A DNA stretch of 64,000 bases, from positions 62,001 through 126,000 of the forward strand of contig NZ_JACGLT010000003.1 in the NCBI RefSeq assembly GCF_014062315.1. Direction: 5' to 3'. Shown here piece after piece: positions 17,383 through 26,700 of the stretch; position 1 is the first letter of the stretch; the number at the start of each line of letters is the position of its first letter. Origin of the DNA: Gelidibacter maritimus. Lineage in GTDB: Bacteria; Bacteroidota; Bacteroidia; Flavobacteriales; Flavobacteriaceae. Made by a program: the position numbers and the translations under genes. The notes under the pieces were generated by a model. It was not told where the DNA came from. It worked only from the letters and a program-made list of their open reading frames with translations, and made no database searches.

Positions 17383-18774
17383 ATGAGACATATTTTACTA
17401 ATTTTTTCACTGTTTTGCGTTACCTGCACTACGGTCAAGGCACATGCCAACATCAATAGGAACACCGTTGCCAATTGGAGTTGGGAAGCCGTACTAACTG
17501 ATAGCAATAACGTGGTTGGTTTTGATTGTGCAAGTATTGGAGAGAATACAAATAATTGGATTACAGAAGGTCAAAATAGGGATGTTTCAGCTGACGACGT
17601 TTCGGTTGCCAATCTTATGGGCGCTCTGGCCTATAATCCAACCAATGATGCATGTTCAAACGCAATCGCGCTTTCCTGTGGTGATGCTGTTACTGGAACT
17701 ACAGTAGATGCAACGCTTAGCGGTATGGGTAGTGCGAGTTGTTCAGCAGGTACACCAGCTGATGTATTCTATTCGCTTAACGTACAAGAAGGAACTGAAT
17801 ATATAATTACTGTTTTAGGTGATGATTATGACGCCGTGCTCATGCTATATAATGGGTCTTGTGGTAACTTAATTGAATTTGCTTGTGCTGATAATGGTTT
17901 CTCCGCTGGTATGCAGGAAAGGATTGCATTTACGGCTACTGCTACTGAAACGATCGTAATTAGGACCTATGACTGGAGCGCTTCTGCTGGGAGTTTCACG
18001 ATAAGTGTTGACTGCGACGATTTTGCAGATTGTGAAGATCCTTATAATGAGGATGCCACAAACTCTGATGTTTATATTTCACAAATTCAAATTGCAGGGA
18101 TAGGAGTAGATAAAGGAAATACAGATTATGATTTCCTATATACGTCTAATCGTATGTCAACTGACGGATATGTTGAGGTCACCAATCCTATGCTTACTAT
18201 TTACCCTGGATTGGAAAGCCTGTATACACTAAGCAGTGGTCCTGATGGAAATACCGACTCCTATTACTATTCTTTATGGATTGATTCCAACCAAAACGGA
18301 TGTTTTGAAGCGGAAGAACGAATATTATGGACCGATGATATGAATTTGGGTGAAAATGTAACGGAAGTGCCGCACACCTTCTCAACAAATTTAGTTCCAG
18401 GTACCTACCAAGCCAGAATTCGAAACAGTATGAACGACTTTCCTTTGTCTGAAGGAGCCGGTGATGGGGAAGCATTAGATTTCAATGTTGTAGTGATAAC
18501 TGAAGCAGAGGCTGGTTTAATCTTAGGGGTAGATCATCAAGTTTTTAGCGACTTCAATTTTTACCCTAATCCGGTAGGGCATGAGGTGAATCTACATGCC
18601 AAGACACCAATAGAGCAGGTGGAAGTCTACAGCTTATTGGGTCAGCAATTAATTCAAATTAAACCAAATGCTCTAAAAACAAACTTGAATGTCAATGGCT
18701 TACAATCGGGAGTGTATATAATGAACGTTACAATCAACGGAGGTATGAAATCCTTCAGAATTATGAGAAAGTAA
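17383..18774 (+). CDS. T9SS cargo: secreted PPC/GEVED-domain protein with type A sorting tail
   Basis: A 463-residue exported protein. It has a signal peptide (MRHILLIFSLFCVTCTTVKA), a short region with NTVANWSWEAV, and a pre-peptidase C-terminal (PPC)-like beta domain about 85-210 (ACSNAIALSCGDAVTGTTVDA, DVFYSLNVQEGTEYIITVLG, AVLMLYNGSCG, IVIRTYDWSASAGSFTISV). A GEVED-type domain follows at about 225-370 (YYSLWIDSNQNGCFEAEERI). The T9SS tail is about 385-463 (FNFYPNPVG, VEVYSLLGQ, SGVYIMNV, SFRIMRK). No catalytic domain is seen, so an adhesin or matrix role is likely. Its first 34 bases match those of the gene at 23111 with four differences, though the mature proteins differ. Confidence 0.85.
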   Translation: MRHILLIFSLFCVTCTTVKAHANINRNTVANWSWEAVLTDSNNVVGFDCASIGENTNNWITEGQNRDVSADDVSVANLMGALAYNPTNDACSNAIALSCGDAVTGTTVDATLSGMGSASCSAGTPADVFYSLNVQEGTEYIITVLGDDYDAVLMLYNGSCGNLIEFACADNGFSAGMQERIAFTATATETIVIRTYDWSASAGSFTISVDCDDFADCEDPYNEDATNSDVYISQIQIAGIGVDKGNTDYDFLYTSNRMSTDGYVEVTNPMLTIYPGLESLYTLSSGPDGNTDSYYYSLWIDSNQNGCFEAEERILWTDDMNLGENVTEVPHTFSTNLVPGTYQARIRNSMNDFPLSEGAGDGEALDFNVVVITEAEAGLILGVDHQVFSDFNFYPNPVGHEVNLHAKTPIEQVEVYSLLGQQLIQIKPNALKTNLNVNGLQSGVYIMNVTINGGMKSFRIMRK

Positions 18775-18807
18775 TGTTTGAGAAACCCCAATGGATAGGA
18801 AATCCGA

Positions 18808-18856
18808 TACTAATTTATCTTCGTTGGCATGAAAAAGGGAGATGAGGATATTTTTT
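18808..18856 (+). terminator. Hairpin with T run after the GEVED protein
   Basis: ATCTTCGTT can pair (with G-U wobbles) with the GAGATGAGGAT segment, followed by ATTTTTT. The stretch TACTAATTTATC...GCATG is shared with the terminator region at 22726-22766, so the 3' flanks of these two cargo genes look related. Confidence 0.5.
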
Positions 18857-18993
18857 AAATAGATCACAAAATTATTTTAATAATAGAGTAAAGACTCATG
18901 ATAATAAAAATTGAATTGTAAAACTAAGTTGATCCTTTGACTTCTGCCGGTAAGTGTAACCTGCACTTTTTTCAACCTTTAAAAAATCATATC

Positions 18994-21900
18994 ATGCAAA
19001 AATTAAACAAAGATAGCGTTCTTAAGTGCACGGTTGTGTGGAAAACACTTTTGGCCACCGCTGTAATTTTCGCCTGTTCTTTTACTACGACGAATGCACA
19101 AATAGCAGGTGAAGTTTGTGAAAACCCATTAGTAATCTCCAGCTTGCCTTTTATGCACACAGGAAACACTGGAGATTATGGAGACAACTATGACTCATCA
19201 GATAAACCGCGACGTGCAGATGGTGCGATTGGTGATCCTTCCTCAAGTTTTTTGCGTGGAGATGATGTGGTTTATGCATACACGCCCTCCGAAGATGGCA
19301 CTATTGATATTTCCGTGATTAACAATAGAGAAAATACTGGTTTCTTCATATTTACTGGTTGTCCCTTTGAGAGTAGTGTTGGTGGTGATGCGAGCAGAAA
19401 TGAGGAAAATTTACATGTATACCAGCTTCCAGTTTCATCAGGTGTCACCTATTATATTGTAATTTCGACTGATCGGTATCCGCAAATGACGCCTTATACC
19501 TTAAATATAACTTCTTGTAAAAGACCAACTGATTTGGTAGTGGAAAACGTCATGCATACCAGTGCAGAGCTCAGCTGGGCTTCAGATGTTGACCAAGGTG
19601 ATATATATGTTATGAGGTCTTATAGACTGGCGCCAAATATAAGCAGTTTACCAACTGAAACAAGCGTAAGTTCTCCATTTACTATAGATAATTTAATTCC
19701 AGGTGTAGAATATCATGCTTATGCACGTGCTGATTGTGGTGACCAAGACGGCGTGAGTGAATGGTCAGAACCAATAAGTTTTTCCACGACATGCGACGCT
19801 GTTTCAAGTTTGCCATATATAGAAAACTTTGATGCGTATAGATCAGGGACTTATTGGTTCCCAGAATGTTGGGAGAGACCGGTCATATTTAATAGTACTG
19901 CCATTAACATTTACCCATCTATTAGTGGACATTATCAAACTTCAAGCTACCCGAATACTTTACGATTTTATTCTCAGACTGGTACACCTACCTACGCAGT
20001 ATCACCATCATTTGCAGAAGACATTTCCAATTTGCGTGTTAAATTTACCTTGAAACGAGAGGAATTACGTTCAGGAACAATCGATGTTGGCGTGATGAGT
20101 GATGCCAACGATGTCAGTACTTTTGAACTCGTTGCAACCATTGATCCTGATAATAATGATTTTAATGCGTATTACTTTGATCTCAATCAGGTATCGCTTT
20201 CAGGTTCAGGAAACTATATTGCCTTACGGCATAATTCCAATTCGGCTAATTATGATTATCACTTAGATGATTTTAAAGTAGAACTAACACCTTCTTGTCT
20301 TGAACCAACCAATGCAGTTATTTCCAACATCACAACAACCAGCGGCATCTTCAGTTGGGAAACAATTACCAATCACAGTGACTTTTATATTGCTGAAGCC
20401 GGCGGAACAAGTCCAGACGAAAACACAACTCCTACTTTAAGCAATGTGAGTTCTCCCATCACATTAAATCAACTTACGCCCAATACAGAGTATGACGCTT
20501 ACGTGCGGGTTGATTGCGGAGCAGAAGGAGGCCTAAGCGCGTGGACGGGACCAGTTAGGTTTTTTACAAGATGTACAGCTACCAACACGCCTTTCCTTCA
20601 GAACTTTGAATTTGTTACAGTGCCAAATATCTCTAATTGTGAATCTTTGGAAACAAATAATGGTAAAGGATGGGAAACTCGTTCACTTAACACTTTTGGT
20701 TTCAACGGTAATGTTTTAAGCCATAAATATACCCGTATTGGTGATGGTCCGGTTGATGCATGGTATTTTACCCAAGGTATTAATTTAAAGGCTGGCGTAG
20801 ATTATTCAATTTCTTATGTTTATGGCAACAATAGCGAGCAAGATATAGACAAGCTAAAAGTAGCTTATGGGACCTCTGCAAATTCTTCGGCAATGATCGT
20901 AGAGCTGGCAGATCACGAATTTCAAGTCACGACGCCACAATCAAGTGAGGTAATTTTTAGCGTAGATAACGATGGTGTTTATTATTTTGGATTCCAGGCA
21001 CATTCTGATAAACTTATGTCGTGGATATACGTGGACGATATTTTTGTTGATGTATTACGGACCTGCCCAGTCTCCGCTGAGGTAGTGGTTGATAATATAG
21101 AAACAAATCAAGCGCAACTAAGCTGGACCTCCACAGGTCAAAATCAATGGGAAGTGCTTTACGTGGAGTCTGGTTTTAACCATTTGGAAGATGGAACGTC
21201 CGTTACAGTTCAAGGACTTCCAAACACTACCCTTGTAAATCTAACTTCAGAAACCACCTATGATGTGTATCTAAGAAATGTCTGTGCCGTAGATGATAAA
21301 AGTTATTGGGTCGGTCCTCAAACTTTTAAAACCGAAACTAGCTGTCCTCGTCCTACCAATATACAAATAGATAACGTCGGCCACGACAGCGTCCAAATAT
21401 CTTGGGAAGCTGGAAGCAGTGAAAGTGAATGGATTGTCTATTATGGAGGAGTTATTGGTTATGATCCTGTAAATGAAAGACTAATTAGTTTTGACCCTAA
21501 AAAAGGAGAAGGAGAATCGGTCACTGTGCAAGGCAGTCCTCAAGTTACCTTGACAGGTCTAAAATCTGCAGAAGAATATCAGGTATACGTGGAGGCTGTA
21601 TGTGCTGAAGAGGATCGGAGTTCGATTCCACCTTATGTAATGGCCAGATTTATTACGGAACTGGAAGGTGGTTATTGCATGGTGTATCCTGAAAGGGTTC
21701 GTCCAATTACGAATGTTGAATTCGCCACTATTAAAAATCTTCAACTTGGCCGTGGTTCGGGGCCAGGTTTTCAGGATTTTACCGACATGGTGGCAGAGGT
21801 TAATGCCGGAGATACCTACACCATTAATATCGAAGGAAATACGATAGAACTTAGAAGTTCCTTTACGGTATTTATCGATTGGAATCAAGATGGCGAATTT

Positions 21901-22668
21901 AACAATGATGATGAACGCTATGAAGTAGGCACCATTTTCAACTCTAATGGTTTTGATGATAAGGTCATTTCAATGGACATTCAAGTCCCGACAGAAGCAG
22001 TTAATGGAATGACGCGAATGCGGGTGATAAGTAGGGGAGAGGATCGAAACTCTGAATATGTTCCCAATGCCTGTGAACTACCGAGATCTTTAGGTCAAGT
22101 AGAGGCTTACACCGTAAACGTGAAATCAGATGTTGACCCTGTAGATTGTCAAATTCCCACAGCCTTAACTTTGGGAGCGGTAACTTTTGATGGAGACGGA
22201 GCGCAGCTTGTGGTGTCTTGGATGGCCGGCGGGATTGAAACCCAGTGGGAACTCTCTTATGTCAACGCCAATGACGCCGCTGATAGTGGTTCGGCAATGG
22301 TTAACACTACCCCGCAAACTATACTTGACCTCACAGCAGGACAAGGGTACAGCATAAAAGTACGTTCAATCTGTGATGGTGCCAATAGCGCCTGGACAGA
22401 AGTTGCTGAGATGACTTTAGGATTTGATGATATAATGTTTACAAACTTTACTTACTATCCAAACCCTGTCACAAATCAACTCACGCTGCAATCGGCAGTT
22501 TTGATTGATCAAGTTGAAGTTTACAACCTACTGGGCCAAAAAGTAATTCAAATGAAGCCAGGTGCCGTAGAGGTCCAATTGGAAACTAAGCAGTTACAGT
22601 CGGCAATTTACTTGATGAAAGTCTCTATTGGCGGAAGTCATAAAGTCTTTAGAATTGTGAAGAAGTAG
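18994..22668 (+). CDS. T9SS cargo: large fibronectin type III / GEVED adhesin-like protein
   Basis: Exported protein of about 1224 residues. The frame opens at 18937, but ATG 18994 begins a normal signal peptide (MQKLNKDSVLK...ATAVIFACSFTTTNAQ). Domains in order: a PPC-like beta domain (about 20-170); several fibronectin III units, each starting with Cys and ending in an AxxxCG phrase (CKRPTDLVVEN, CLEPTNAVISN, CPVSAEVVVDN, CPRPTNIQIDN, CQIPTALTLG); between them, two choice-of-anchor-like blocks (LPYIENFDAYRSG, TPFLQNFEFVT); a GEVED domain (about 895-1045, VFIDWNQDGEFNNDDERYEVG); a T9SS type A tail (FTYYPNPVT, VEVYNLLGQK). Likely a surface adhesin or scaffold. No enzymatic domain is visible. 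Confidence 0.87.
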   Translation: MQKLNKDSVLKCTVVWKTLLATAVIFACSFTTTNAQIAGEVCENPLVISSLPFMHTGNTGDYGDNYDSSDKPRRADGAIGDPSSSFLRGDDVVYAYTPSEDGTIDISVINNRENTGFFIFTGCPFESSVGGDASRNEENLHVYQLPVSSGVTYYIVISTDRYPQMTPYTLNITSCKRPTDLVVENVMHTSAELSWASDVDQGDIYVMRSYRLAPNISSLPTETSVSSPFTIDNLIPGVEYHAYARADCGDQDGVSEWSEPISFSTTCDAVSSLPYIENFDAYRSGTYWFPECWERPVIFNSTAINIYPSISGHYQTSSYPNTLRFYSQTGTPTYAVSPSFAEDISNLRVKFTLKREELRSGTIDVGVMSDANDVSTFELVATIDPDNNDFNAYYFDLNQVSLSGSGNYIALRHNSNSANYDYHLDDFKVELTPSCLEPTNAVISNITTTSGIFSWETITNHSDFYIAEAGGTSPDENTTPTLSNVSSPITLNQLTPNTEYDAYVRVDCGAEGGLSAWTGPVRFFTRCTATNTPFLQNFEFVTVPNISNCESLETNNGKGWETRSLNTFGFNGNVLSHKYTRIGDGPVDAWYFTQGINLKAGVDYSISYVYGNNSEQDIDKLKVAYGTSANSSAMIVELADHEFQVTTPQSSEVIFSVDNDGVYYFGFQAHSDKLMSWIYVDDIFVDVLRTCPVSAEVVVDNIETNQAQLSWTSTGQNQWEVLYVESGFNHLEDGTSVTVQGLPNTTLVNLTSETTYDVYLRNVCAVDDKSYWVGPQTFKTETSCPRPTNIQIDNVGHDSVQISWEAGSSESEWIVYYGGVIGYDPVNERLISFDPKKGEGESVTVQGSPQVTLTGLKSAEEYQVYVEAVCAEEDRSSIPPYVMARFITELEGGYCMVYPERVRPITNVEFATIKNLQLGRGSGPGFQDFTDMVAEVNAGDTYTINIEGNTIELRSSFTVFIDWNQDGEFNNDDERYEVGTIFNSNGFDDKVISMDIQVPTEAVNGMTRMRVISRGEDRNSEYVPNACELPRSLGQVEAYTVNVKSDVDPVDCQIPTALTLGAVTFDGDGAQLVVSWMAGGIETQWELSYVNANDAADSGSAMVNTTPQTILDLTAGQGYSIKVRSICDGANSAWTEVAEMTLGFDDIMFTNFTYYPNPVTNQLTLQSAVLIDQVEVYNLLGQKVIQMKPGAVEVQLETKQLQSAIYLMKVSIGGSHKVFRIVKK

Positions 22669-22733
22669 CCATCTAACAATATTCTGGGTGATGCTTGAGA
22701 AAATTCTTTAAATAAAAAACTCAATACTAATTT

Positions 22734-22775
22734 ATCCCCGTCTGCATGATTTATGTAGATGGGGATGGTTTTTAG
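22734..22775 (+). terminator. Strong hairpin terminator after the fibronectin III protein
   Basis: A 14-bp stem (ATCCCCGTCTGCAT with ATGTAGATGGGGAT, two G-U pairs, loop GATTT) followed by GGTTTTT. Related in flanking sequence to 18808-18856. Confidence 0.85.
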
Positions 22776-22905
22776 GCCGTACTCAAACCCTTTGAAAATA
22801 ACTGATGTTTTCTTCTGAAAGCTCAATTCCATCGCATTTGGTAACCATTCGCCATGCAGCTTAAGTTCTCTCGTTTTTCTCTAATCCTAATGGAAATCAA
22901 GATGG

Positions 22906-22949
22906 TTTCTACCATTTCACCTTTTAGGCAGGGGAAAAAATGGTAGAAA
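22906..22949. promoter_or_regulatory. 12-bp perfect inverted repeat in intergenic DNA
   Basis: TTTCTACCATTT (22906-22917) and AAATGGTAGAAA (22938-22949) are exact reverse complements separated by 20 bp. No T run follows on either strand, so this is not a classical terminator. It lies about 160 bp upstream of the repeat-adhesin start and could be an operator or an RNA structure. Confidence 0.45.
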
Positions 22950-23060
22950 TTAACTTAATTAGATATTGACTGAATATTTGCTTCATTTGTAAGCTATTAT
23001 GCCTGGTGGATTTTCTTAACAGATTAAAAATTTTCATTTTAAGGCTTTTTTATGCTCACA

Positions 23061-23112
23061 TTTTAAAATTGCTCCGATGTAGTGATTTAACCTTATAAAT
23101 GCTATTAATCAT
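23061..23112 (+). repeat. Leader-like repeat, copy 2 (in front of repeat adhesin)
   Basis: Matches 17106-17156 at about 80% and ends at the start codon of the adhesin. The core AAAATTGCTCCGATG recurs as AAAAATGCTCCGATG at 28201-28215. This is probably the 5' untranslated leader or promoter of cargo genes. Confidence 0.6.
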
Positions 23113-26100
23113 GAGACAAATTTTACTGGTTTTTTCACTGTTCTGTGCTTCGTACATAACAGTAAATGCACAAACTAACACCTGGACAGGTGCAGGAGCT
23201 AACACCAATTGGAATACTGTTGCCAACTGGAGTTTAAATGCGGTGCCAACGGCTGCGCATGATGTTGTGATTCCCACAGGATTTAACGTTATCATTAATG
23301 TTGCGGCAACGACAAAATCGATTGTGGTACAAGGAAACGCTACCTTGAATATTGCGAGTAATTTAAGTTTTGTAAATGCTTCTTCTTTTACTGAAAATGT
23401 TACAGTTAATTGGTCAAACTCGAACTTAACTGGTGGTGGTACCTTGACTAATAACGGAACGGTTAATTTATTATCGACTGGGTCGCGCTATATTACGAAT
23501 GCTACAACAATTGTTAATAATGGTCTGTTTACAATGCCGGATGGCGGTTATTTATACCTCTACGATACGTCTATATTTAACAATACTGCGGAGGGTGTTT
23601 TTGATATTCAATCAAACGGCGTTATTTATAGAAATGGCGACGAGCACAGTTTTAATAATGATGGACTGTTGAAGAAAACGGGTGCGGATAATAATTCTCA
23701 AATTCAATGTCGTTTGACAAATTCAGGAATTATCAGTGTTGAAGATGGCACTTTAACCCTGAATGGATCAGTAAAAACGTTCAATTCTGGTGTTTATAAT
23801 GTAGCTACTGATAGTGGGTTAATCTTAGAAACTCAAATTAATAGTTCTGGAACCTTTACTGGTGTGTTGAATGGTGCCTTAATCTGGTCAAACAATCTGT
23901 CAGTTGAAGATGCTGTTACATTTAATTTTACTGGAACTTCAGGTGTTCAATGGAGAGGAAATAGTTTAATTGGTGGAGGTACTTTGACCAATATGAGTAG
24001 GATTGATCTGTCACTGTCGGGGAGTAGATATATTTCAGATGGTACAACCTTGAATAATCAAGGCTTGGTTACCATGCCATCTGGTGGCTATTTGTATTTG
24101 TATGATACCTCAGTTTTTAATAATACATCAAGTGGTGTTTTTGATTTTCAATCAGATGGCGTAATTTACAGAAATGGCGAGTCGCATAGTTTCAACAACG
24201 TAGGTTTACTGAAAAAAACGGGTGGTTCGGGGAATTCCCAAATACAATGTAAACTTGCAAATAGCGGGACTATTAGTGTTGAAAGTGGTACTCTGACCCT
24301 AAATGGCTCCATTAAGACATTCAATTCTGGTGTATATAATGTGATATCCAATAGCCAACTGATTTTGGGAACGCAAATCGATGTTTCGGGGACACTTTCT
24401 GGTGTGCTTGACGGTGCATTGACTTGGTCTAACGACATATCTGTTGCTAGTACGGCGACTTTTAATTTTACTGGAGAGACGGGTGTGCATTGGACAGCGC
24501 GTAATTTAATTGGTGGTGGAACGTTGACGAATGCGTCCACAATTACCTTGGCAACTTCCGGGAGTAGATATATTGTCAATGGCACAACCTTGAACAATCA
24601 AGGCTTGATGACCATGCCATCTGGTGGCTATTTGTATTTATATGGTACCTCAGTTTTTAATAATACATCAAGTGGTGTTTTTGATTTTCAATCGGATGGC
24701 GTAATTTACAGAGATGGCGAGTCGCATAGTTTCAACAACGTAGGTTTACTGAAAAAAACGGGTGGTTCGGGGAATTCCCAAATACAATGTAAACTTACAA
24801 ATAGCGGGACTATTAGTGTTGAAAGTGGTACTCTGACCCTAAATGGCTCCATTAAGACATTCAATTCTGGTGTGTATAATGTGGTACCCAATAGCCAACT
24901 GATTTTGGGAACGCAAATCGATGTTTCGGGGACACTTTCTGGTGTACTTGACGGTGCGTTGACTTGGATCAGTGATATGTCTGTTGCTAATGCTGCGACG
25001 TTTAATTTTACTGGATCCACAGGCGTAAATTGGAACAGTAATAGTTTAATTGGTGGAGGAACCTTGACCAATGCAAGTAAAATCAATTTAGCTGGTAGCG
25101 GTAGTAGATATATAACAGGCACCATCACAACCTTAGTCAATTCAGGAACTATAACGATGCCTTCGGGTGGCTATCTTTATCTTTATCATGATACTACTTT
25201 AGATAATCAAGCCTCAGGTGTTATTGATATTCAATCCGACGCGCAGATTTATAGTAACGGGAACGGAGCACTTAGCATTAATAATGCTGGACTCTTTAAA
25301 AAATCTCTTGGGAACGGTACAAGCAATGTTCATCCACCTATAACAAATTCAGGTGTAATTGAAGCCAACTCCGGTACATTAAATTTCCAAAACGGTGTTA
25401 ATTTCAATAATACTATTAATGGTATTGTTAAAGGCACAGCCAATATCGATATTCCTTTAACTGCTACGTTCACCAATGACGGCACCTTCGCTCCAGGAGG
25501 CTCTCCAGGAACATTAACTGTTTTAGGTGATTACAAATCTTCTGATACTTCTGTATTGGATGTAGAGTTGAATGGTTTGGTTCAAGGCACAGAATATGAC
25601 CTTTTGTCCATTACCGGAACCAATGTGGTATTTGATGGTGATGTTAATGTAACCATGGGTTTTGATGCCGCCGTCGGAAATTCGTTTACCATTGCAACAG
25701 TTTCTGGAACCATTGCAACAAAAAGCTTGACCACCCCGTTAACTGCCGATTATGATGGTTTTAGATATACATTTGATGTCACCTATCCGAATGATAAGGC
25801 AGTAAGGTTAACCATTTCATCACGAGTGGATATTCAGCCGCCTACAGTAATTACACAGGATGTTACTTTACAATTGAATGCCTCTGGAAACGCTACGCTT
25901 ACCGCTTCACAAGTAAATAACGGTTCGAGTGATAATGGCACAAGCAGTGCCAATTTGGTTTATGAATTGAGTAAAACCAATTTCAATTGCGGTGATCTGG
26001 GCAGCAATACAGTGACCTTGACTGTAACGGATGAAGCAGGCAACTCAGCCAGTGCTCCCGCCACCATAACTGTTGAGGATGTCACAGCACCAACCGTAAC

Positions 26101-26599
26101 CTGTCCGGCAGATCAAACCGTTGAGGTGAATGCCGTTGAGTATATCCTACCTGATTATCTTGCAACAGGCGGCTTGACGGTTTCAGATAATTGTAGTTTT
26201 ACAGTGGTACAATCGCCAGTGGCAGGAACCGAGTTGACCCATGGTGTTCATAGTATTACTTTTGCAGTTACCGATGCTGGAGGTAATGAGGGAACCTGCA
26301 GTTTTGATCTTACGGTCAATGACCTTTCATTGGGTATTGAAGACCATGAATTAAATGATAGCGCAGTATTGTTATATCCTAACCCCGTGCATCATATATT
26401 GACTATAGAAAATGTTGGACATTTAGAGTTATTGAGCGCTGACATAGTTGATATTACCGGAAAGACTATGAGCACTATCAACCTTGAACACATGGGGTTG
26501 ACAAAAGAAGTTTCCTTAGAGAGTTATGCCAGCGGTATTTATTTTATGAAAATAAAAGGAAAAACTGGTATGTTGACCAAACGCATTATCAAAGAATAA
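23111..26599 (+). CDS. T9SS cargo: repeat adhesin with four 180-residue units and HYR domain
   Basis: Exported protein of about 1162 residues. ATG 23111 (MRQILLVFSLFC...NAQ) is preferred over 23099 because it starts the signal peptide exactly. After TNTWTGAGANTNWNTVANW come four consecutive units of 180 residues starting near bases 23390, 23930, 24470 and 25010. Each has the phrases GGGTLTN, SGSRYI, MPSGGYLYLY, VFNNTSSGVFDFQSDG, LLKKTG and SIKTFNSGVYNV, a beta-helix-like composition. Units 2 and 3 are nearly identical in DNA. A GSPGTLTVLGDYKSS autotransporter-like block, an HYR domain (about 985-1070, CPADQTVEVN...DNCSFTVVQSP) and a T9SS type A tail (LLYPNPVHH) follow. Likely adhesion or matrix role. 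Confidence 0.87.
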   Translation: MRQILLVFSLFCASYITVNAQTNTWTGAGANTNWNTVANWSLNAVPTAAHDVVIPTGFNVIINVAATTKSIVVQGNATLNIASNLSFVNASSFTENVTVNWSNSNLTGGGTLTNNGTVNLLSTGSRYITNATTIVNNGLFTMPDGGYLYLYDTSIFNNTAEGVFDIQSNGVIYRNGDEHSFNNDGLLKKTGADNNSQIQCRLTNSGIISVEDGTLTLNGSVKTFNSGVYNVATDSGLILETQINSSGTFTGVLNGALIWSNNLSVEDAVTFNFTGTSGVQWRGNSLIGGGTLTNMSRIDLSLSGSRYISDGTTLNNQGLVTMPSGGYLYLYDTSVFNNTSSGVFDFQSDGVIYRNGESHSFNNVGLLKKTGGSGNSQIQCKLANSGTISVESGTLTLNGSIKTFNSGVYNVISNSQLILGTQIDVSGTLSGVLDGALTWSNDISVASTATFNFTGETGVHWTARNLIGGGTLTNASTITLATSGSRYIVNGTTLNNQGLMTMPSGGYLYLYGTSVFNNTSSGVFDFQSDGVIYRDGESHSFNNVGLLKKTGGSGNSQIQCKLTNSGTISVESGTLTLNGSIKTFNSGVYNVVPNSQLILGTQIDVSGTLSGVLDGALTWISDMSVANAATFNFTGSTGVNWNSNSLIGGGTLTNASKINLAGSGSRYITGTITTLVNSGTITMPSGGYLYLYHDTTLDNQASGVIDIQSDAQIYSNGNGALSINNAGLFKKSLGNGTSNVHPPITNSGVIEANSGTLNFQNGVNFNNTINGIVKGTANIDIPLTATFTNDGTFAPGGSPGTLTVLGDYKSSDTSVLDVELNGLVQGTEYDLLSITGTNVVFDGDVNVTMGFDAAVGNSFTIATVSGTIATKSLTTPLTADYDGFRYTFDVTYPNDKAVRLTISSRVDIQPPTVITQDVTLQLNASGNATLTASQVNNGSSDNGTSSANLVYELSKTNFNCGDLGSNTVTLTVTDEAGNSASAPATITVEDVTAPTVTCPADQTVEVNAVEYILPDYLATGGLTVSDNCSFTVVQSPVAGTELTHGVHSITFAVTDAGGNEGTCSFDLTVNDLSLGIEDHELNDSAVLLYPNPVHHILTIENVGHLELLSADIVDITGKTMSTINLEHMGLTKEVSLESYASGIYFMKIKGKTGMLTKRIIKE
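24020..24430 (+). repeat. 540-bp tandem coding repeat, near-identical copy A
   Basis: This stretch aligns without indels to 24560-24970 (offset exactly 540 bp, 180 codons) at roughly 95-97% by eye. The outer units at about 23480 and 25100 align in the same register but are far more diverged. It looks like a recent unit duplication or gene conversion inside the adhesin gene. Confidence 0.85.
24560..24970 (+). repeat. 540-bp tandem coding repeat, near-identical copy B
   Basis: Partner of 24020-24430. The few differences are scattered single bases, for example GTATATAATGTGATATCC in A against GTGTATAATGTGGTACCC in B. Confidence 0.85.
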
Positions 26600-26628
26600 G
26601 TGAGTGGAGTTAGTTTTAGTTTTTTGCA

Positions 26629-26656
26629 GGGCCATCAATCATGGTTGGTGGCCTTC
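26629..26656 (+). terminator. Hairpin after the repeat adhesin
   Basis: A 9-bp stem GGCCATCAA/TTGGTGGCC with one G-U pair. It is followed only by TTCTATAATTA, so it would be a weak terminator. Confidence 0.5.
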
Positions 26657-26700
26657 TATAATTATAAACGCCACACCTCAATTAAATAAAATCAGAGATT

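Larger units (their letters stand above)
22669..23110 (+). other. Intergenic region upstream of the repeat adhesin
   Basis: It holds the terminator at 22734-22775, the 12-bp dyad at 22906-22949 and leader repeat copy 2 at 23061-23112. No coding gene is supported. Confidence 0.6.

Noticed and set aside
24166-25140. Two long minus-strand open frames (143 and 144 codons) with similar sequences
   Set aside because: They are mirror frames of the 540-bp adhesin repeats; the sense frame has a signal peptide, domains and a sorting tail, while these have none.
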